Below are positions 59,377 to 64,000 of a stretch of DNA of 64,000 nt, piece after piece. Made by a program: the position numbers and the translations under genes. Source of the stretch: Liolophura sinensis (Eukaryota; Mollusca; Polyplacophora; Chitonida; Chitonidae); contig NC_088301.1 of the NCBI RefSeq assembly GCF_032854445.1, positions 12,706,281 through 12,770,280 on the forward strand, given 5' to 3'. A model generated the notes under the pieces. That model was not told the DNA's origin and searched no databases. It saw only the letters and a program-made list of their open reading frames with translations. The number at the start of each line of letters is the position of its first letter. The stretch's first letter is position 1.

Positions 59377-59651
59377 GTGCTTGGAAATGCCGAGTATCCA
59401 AATATTCCTTAACCGTACATATTAATAAAAATTTGCAATAAAAGAAGGAAGTGTCCATACCCTATAAAAAGCAACATTTTAGCACAAAGCTTCCAGCCCA
59501 ACGGGATGTACATCAGAATGCGAAAGGTTAAATAACATTTTTTCGTTGGATTGAAACCCCAAGATTGGGACAGATTCTGGTGTTACTGGCGATTAAATGC
59601 CCCCCATAGGTCCTGTGTAAGGTTAATACTTAAACCTGGAAGTAAAAGATA

Positions 59652-59735
59652 TCTTCTAAAAACCGTGGATTTTCACAGCTCTTCTAAAAACCGTGGATTT
59701 TCACAGCTCTTCTAAAAACCGTGGATTTTCAAAGC
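59652..59735 (+). repeat. Three near-identical 28-bp tandem units
   Basis: Three copies of TCTTCTAAAAACCGTGGA plus TTTTCACAGC lie head to tail. The first two are identical and the third differs at one base (CAAAGC), so the expansion is recent. Confidence 0.93.
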
Positions 59736-60597
59736 TTAAAATTAGGAGCTTACTTGGATTTGACTGGTTTTCCACAGAAAAATGTGAATGGTTTGTCGTT
59801 TAAAGCAAACAGAGTAAGTTTATCTTAAATATATGTACCATGTCTCTGAACGCGCCCAGATGGAGGCTAGCACGGACTCTGCCATGGTATGTAGTATCCG
59901 GATTGAGGCTCAAGTGTAACATATATCGAGGCTTATTCTGTTAGCTGATCCGCCATGACAAACACAATAACACCGACTCTCTGTCTGAGCGAGATATCCT
60001 TCTTGTGGTGTAATTGTTTTTTTTTTTTTTTTAGTATCTTGATTTCCTGAATAGTTAAATGGAGGGAGGAAAACACACGGTGGAGTCGTCCTTTCATTGT
60101 GTATTAAAAGCTTTGTGGCAATCGGGTGGCAATCTACATTGTAAACTATACTCCATGGACATGTAGGCTTCGTAGCAGCTGTAAATATCTTAATGCCTTT
60201 CAGTGAGATATGCTAACGGCTTTACCATAGCCCCAGGGTCTCTCTTGCACTGAACCCCGTTGACTAGGCTACGCTATACCTGGAGTGCGTACTTCACCTG
60301 TCTATCGTATAGTAACACAAAAGGAGACACATGTATTGTGTTGGGATTAGCACAGGACAGTTACCCCTGAGGAATGTCAGCTAGGTAGCTGTTGTTTAGA
60401 ATTGTGTGGACAGAGGCTGTTCTGGTCGTGTTTCTGCAGGATTACAGCTTATCTGCACGCGTCTTTATCAGGGGCTTTTTACTAAGGAACGAAGGTCGGA
60501 GCATTGACGGAGAATCTGTGCTGCCTCCATGGTTGGAGAGACCTAAACCGCGCCGGTTTGTAACAGGAGAGGCATCCTTTGCAATACCATGCCATGA

Positions 60598-60760
60598 TAT
60601 ACCATGCAATGTCATTGAAATGAAATGAATTAAATTGAACTGAACCGCAAGAACCGAATCGAATTGAATTAATTTTGATTTGAATTGAACTGATTACTAT
60701 GTTCATACCATGCCACTGAAATGACGTGAATTTAATTAAATTAAACTCAAGTGAATTATC
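60598..60760. repeat. GAATT-rich low-complexity tract
   Basis: Irregular repeats of AATTGAA, GAATT and ACCATGCCA-like words. It contributes to the spurious ORFs on both strands here. Confidence 0.7.
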
Positions 60761-63700
60761 GGACAGGATAACAGTTAAACATTAGCTAATAAGTATATAA
60801 ACAAATAGTGAACATTTCTCACATGGTAAATGCATGTCTTAATACTTATATTAACAGCACCACGCGGAGGTTCAGACTTTCCAAGACTGGCAATACTTTA
60901 TGACTATGTAAGAGTTTCCTCGACTATTCCGAGAAATATCTTTTCCTGGTGCGGATTTCATCAGTTTGTGTGTTTTATACTTATAGGCCTGCACAGATGC
61001 ATACCAAGGAGTTCAAAACATGTATCTGATTGTTATTCAACGACATACACGTGCTCAAGAGTTTTCACTATAAACCACTGACCTGCGGCAAGTTACTGGC
61101 TTACATATAGGCCATATTAATGGGAAAAAAAGTCGTCTTCAACTATCGTTAGACTGCGCTAACAGTCACAAGAGCGTCGTCAATCAGTGATTGTCACCAT
61201 GGTCCCACAAACAGCTAGATCGGGACAATCTTCAAAAAGTTCCGTCGAAGACTGGAACTGAACCCACACTCGCTCAACCACTGAACCAATTATTGCCCCT
61301 CAAGTTTGTTTGGAAAGTAATATTACACATTTTGGAAGAACTATATTAGTTCACCTTGATAAACTTGATGAATCCCACAGATCTGATATTTTATTACTCC
61401 ATGTACCAAGTATTTTAACCCATTGTCCCTGTATATGGCTGAGATATTTCGGGGGTCTGTCGTGCAAAATATAGCAATACATGTAAAGGCATCAATGCCG
61501 AAACGTTTTTCACTAGTGGCGAAAACGTATGGACTGTTTATCTTAGTTTTCTGTGTGCACGTTTTTGTGAAGGGAAGAAAACATTATACCAGTCTAACCG
61601 TGCTTGGAAATAACGAAAAGATTTCTTAAGATGGCTGAAGATAACGGGGTTTGGGAATACAGCCAACAGGTGCATTGTTTGTATGTTTTGTCTGATGATC
61701 AACGAGAAAGAGGACAGAAGTTAAACATTACATGCCAGGCCACTTAAAGAGACAGCCTAGATCTACTACGCTGTGAATGTCTTGTCAGGTCAAACCGAGA
61801 AAAAGACAAGCGCGCACATTGCAAACTCATGATTAGTCTACTTTAAACATTTAAGGGGCTTTCTGCATGAACACCAAGAGGTATAACCACAGAGTCTATT
61901 TTAACTGACATACGTTCTATTTTGGAGTGAAAACAGCTTACTTTTTCAACACGAGGTCGTTCAGGAGGCTTATGAAAGAGAGAAATACACTACTCACATT
62001 AATGTTTTGTTCTAATTACTGAAGGGAATAGTTCAGTGCCTTAACTGAACAGAAAAGAAGGTTATAGTCTAATACTTTGCATTGCAGTACATGGAGAAGT
62101 AAGCAGCAGTTTACAACTTATGTACAGTTATGGATTCCAGCAAGGGATCGGCTATTCCAAATGTGATAGTCGGTCACATAATCTGTCAAACTGTCAATTG
62201 GGTTGTCGGTATTATTAGTATTTCACTTTCTTACAATCAATATGGAGACGTGGACATATTTTAACAATTTAAATGTATCACCCAGATAATACAATAACGA
62301 AGCACTCCAGGAATTCGAGATTCCAAGGGTGAAACTCAGATGTATTGAATGCAATGGCCAGGTGACCGCAATCAGAAACCATGTCCTTCTAATTACCTGT
62401 TTATTTGATTAGAGTTTTGTGCCGTCGTAAAGAATTTTTCACTTAGATGACAGTGGTCCACTTTATAGTCAGAGAAAGAAACAGAAATGGGTGTCTGCAA
62501 GAATGCAGTGCTTCTTTCCAAGTAGAAGGCAAGATGGATTCAGTGGCCAAACGCAAGAGGTAGAATAAATAGCCTTTGCGCATCGCTCCACTACCTTGTT
62601 CTAATTGGGTACAGTCTTAAGGTGTTTATTTGATATATGTTACATCTCGCTCACAAAATATGCTCTGTGATCTCGCGCTGTTGTATCGGCTCAGTAACCT
62701 TGCTGTACACACAAAAAACATCGTGGGAACATATCCGTGCTACAGGACAAACAGGGTCGATTGTATAACGTCCTCAACATCAAACATGTATGTGGTGGCA
62801 TGCAATATTATTTTGTTGTACGATCTCTTTAACAAGAAAATATATGGCTTGCCTTGCAGGTAAATGCCCCCCGAAAAATATCCGTTTTATATACGAGTTC
62901 AGTATGTAACGTCTTCTAATTCTCATCTCGAAAACTTAGCCACACTGTCTTTGTATACAAACAAATTATGTGCAGAAAGCATTCACGGATGTGTTTGCCT
63001 CTGGCGTTTGTATTTCGCAATGTTTTTATGCGTGAATTTTGAAACAAGTGCAGAGAAAACAAGCGCTTGATGTTTCCTAATAACATTCTGTATGATAAAT
63101 GCTAGTTAGGCCTGTGTTTTACCCAGATAAATATAACTCTTATAAATAGGTATCATAAACTCGGGGTTTTCTATATAAAGTTAATTTGTAGTGGATTGCT
63201 TTGTGTATTTCGCTGGTTATATTTTGTACCTTCTTTAGAATGTTTACTTTTTTAATGTGCCTGGAATCTTGAAACTTAATGTTTTATCAACATTGTCCTT
63301 ATAAAATACTTCATTTAGTCACAATAGTCTCACGTTTTGTGGGGCTCATAAAACTGACTGCTTTCACGTAAAGATAGAATTTTATAGAAAGAGTAAGGCG
63401 TTAGACAAGAAGTAAACAAATAATTTTCATGTCTGTATAATTGATTAAAAATAGAATCTGTCTCACGATCATGCTCCATCTTTTACAGAAATAACAAAAT
63501 CGATCGTTAACTAAAATTTTAAATGTGGATATATAATTTTTTTCTAATCAGGACGACACAGAGTTATCTGATTATCAGTGAAATAAATCCTGTTCCGGTA
63601 AATGATACCACTATACAAATAACGTTAAAAATGTGTGCATGTTGTTTACATCAAGTGCAGACATCCGGACTGGTGCATAGGAGCACAGTAGTCTGAACTT

Positions 63701-64000
63701 CATTAATCTTCAGCTAATTACTCTCAAGTCTTGTGGAATAATTTAACAAGTTATGCAGGTATTGAACCCTTTAATTTGTGCAATTATGCCAAAACTATAG
63801 GAGAGTAATTGGCAGGTGTCGAAGACGTAGTTTATGAAAGTGTCATCTTTGACCTAAGACATGGACTGTTGAACATGTATGAGTTAGGGGTCTTGGCGGT
63901 TTTTTCAAACAACACACGTATGTGTCGTACATAGATGTTATGGGTGAGGGTGAATTAACAAAGAACGGTAACAGAAAATGCATATGTCAGAAACATTCAT
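60761..64000. other. Gene-poor right end of the window
   Basis: Short unsupported ORFs only. This would be intronic if the second CABIT gene continues beyond the window. Confidence 0.45.

Overview
The window is AT-rich animal nuclear DNA. Protein-coding sequence lies in a few exons with canonical GT/AG borders, separated by long introns and intergenic DNA full of minisatellites, microsatellites and tRNA-derived SINE copies. The commonest SINE ends in a TTGAGTACGGCGTAAAAC-type tail followed by (AAAT)n. I associate that tail with molluscs and related lophotrochozoans, so a mollusc-like host is likely, but this rests on memory and not on a search. Nothing resembles bacterial operons, CRISPR arrays or phage genes.

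Two genes are well supported. A three-exon gene on the + strand (16454-19138) encodes a Golgi-type carbohydrate sulfotransferase of about 549 residues, with both PAPS-binding motifs and matching intron phases. A two-exon + gene (28538-28853 and 38905-40949) encodes a 786-residue GAREM-like adaptor: an N-terminal CABIT domain split by a 10-kb intron, a disordered middle with proline-rich and tyrosine docking motifs, and a C-terminal SAM domain. About 8.6 kb downstream, also on +, lies what looks like the first coding exon of a second CABIT-family gene (49565 to about 49889), whose remainder must lie beyond 64000. This suggests a tandem pair of GAREM/THEMIS-type genes.

The 10-kb GAREM-like intron is not empty. 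It carries minus-strand exon-like ORFs, including a two-exon candidate at 34048-33488 with matching splice phase. It also holds an 86-bp tandem duplication, a 120-bp duplication, an (AT)n tract and an inverted pair of mariner-type MITEs that still encode the start of a transposase.

Region by region: 1-16 kb is repeat-dominated, with minisatellites of about 36, 46 and 53 bp. 16.4-19.2 kb holds the sulfotransferase. 19.2-28.5 kb is SINE-bearing intergenic DNA. 28.5-41 kb is the GAREM-like gene. 41-49 kb holds repeats, an orphan exon-like ORF at 45062 and three tandem 33-bp exon-like units at 47955-48194. 49.4-49.9 kb is the second CABIT exon. 52.9-53.5 kb is an alternating forward/inverted 21-bp repeat. 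The rest, to 64 kb, is mostly featureless.

The sulfotransferase (glycan sulfation in the secretory pathway) and the CABIT adaptors (growth-factor or immune-receptor signalling in the cytoplasm) have no evident shared pathway.
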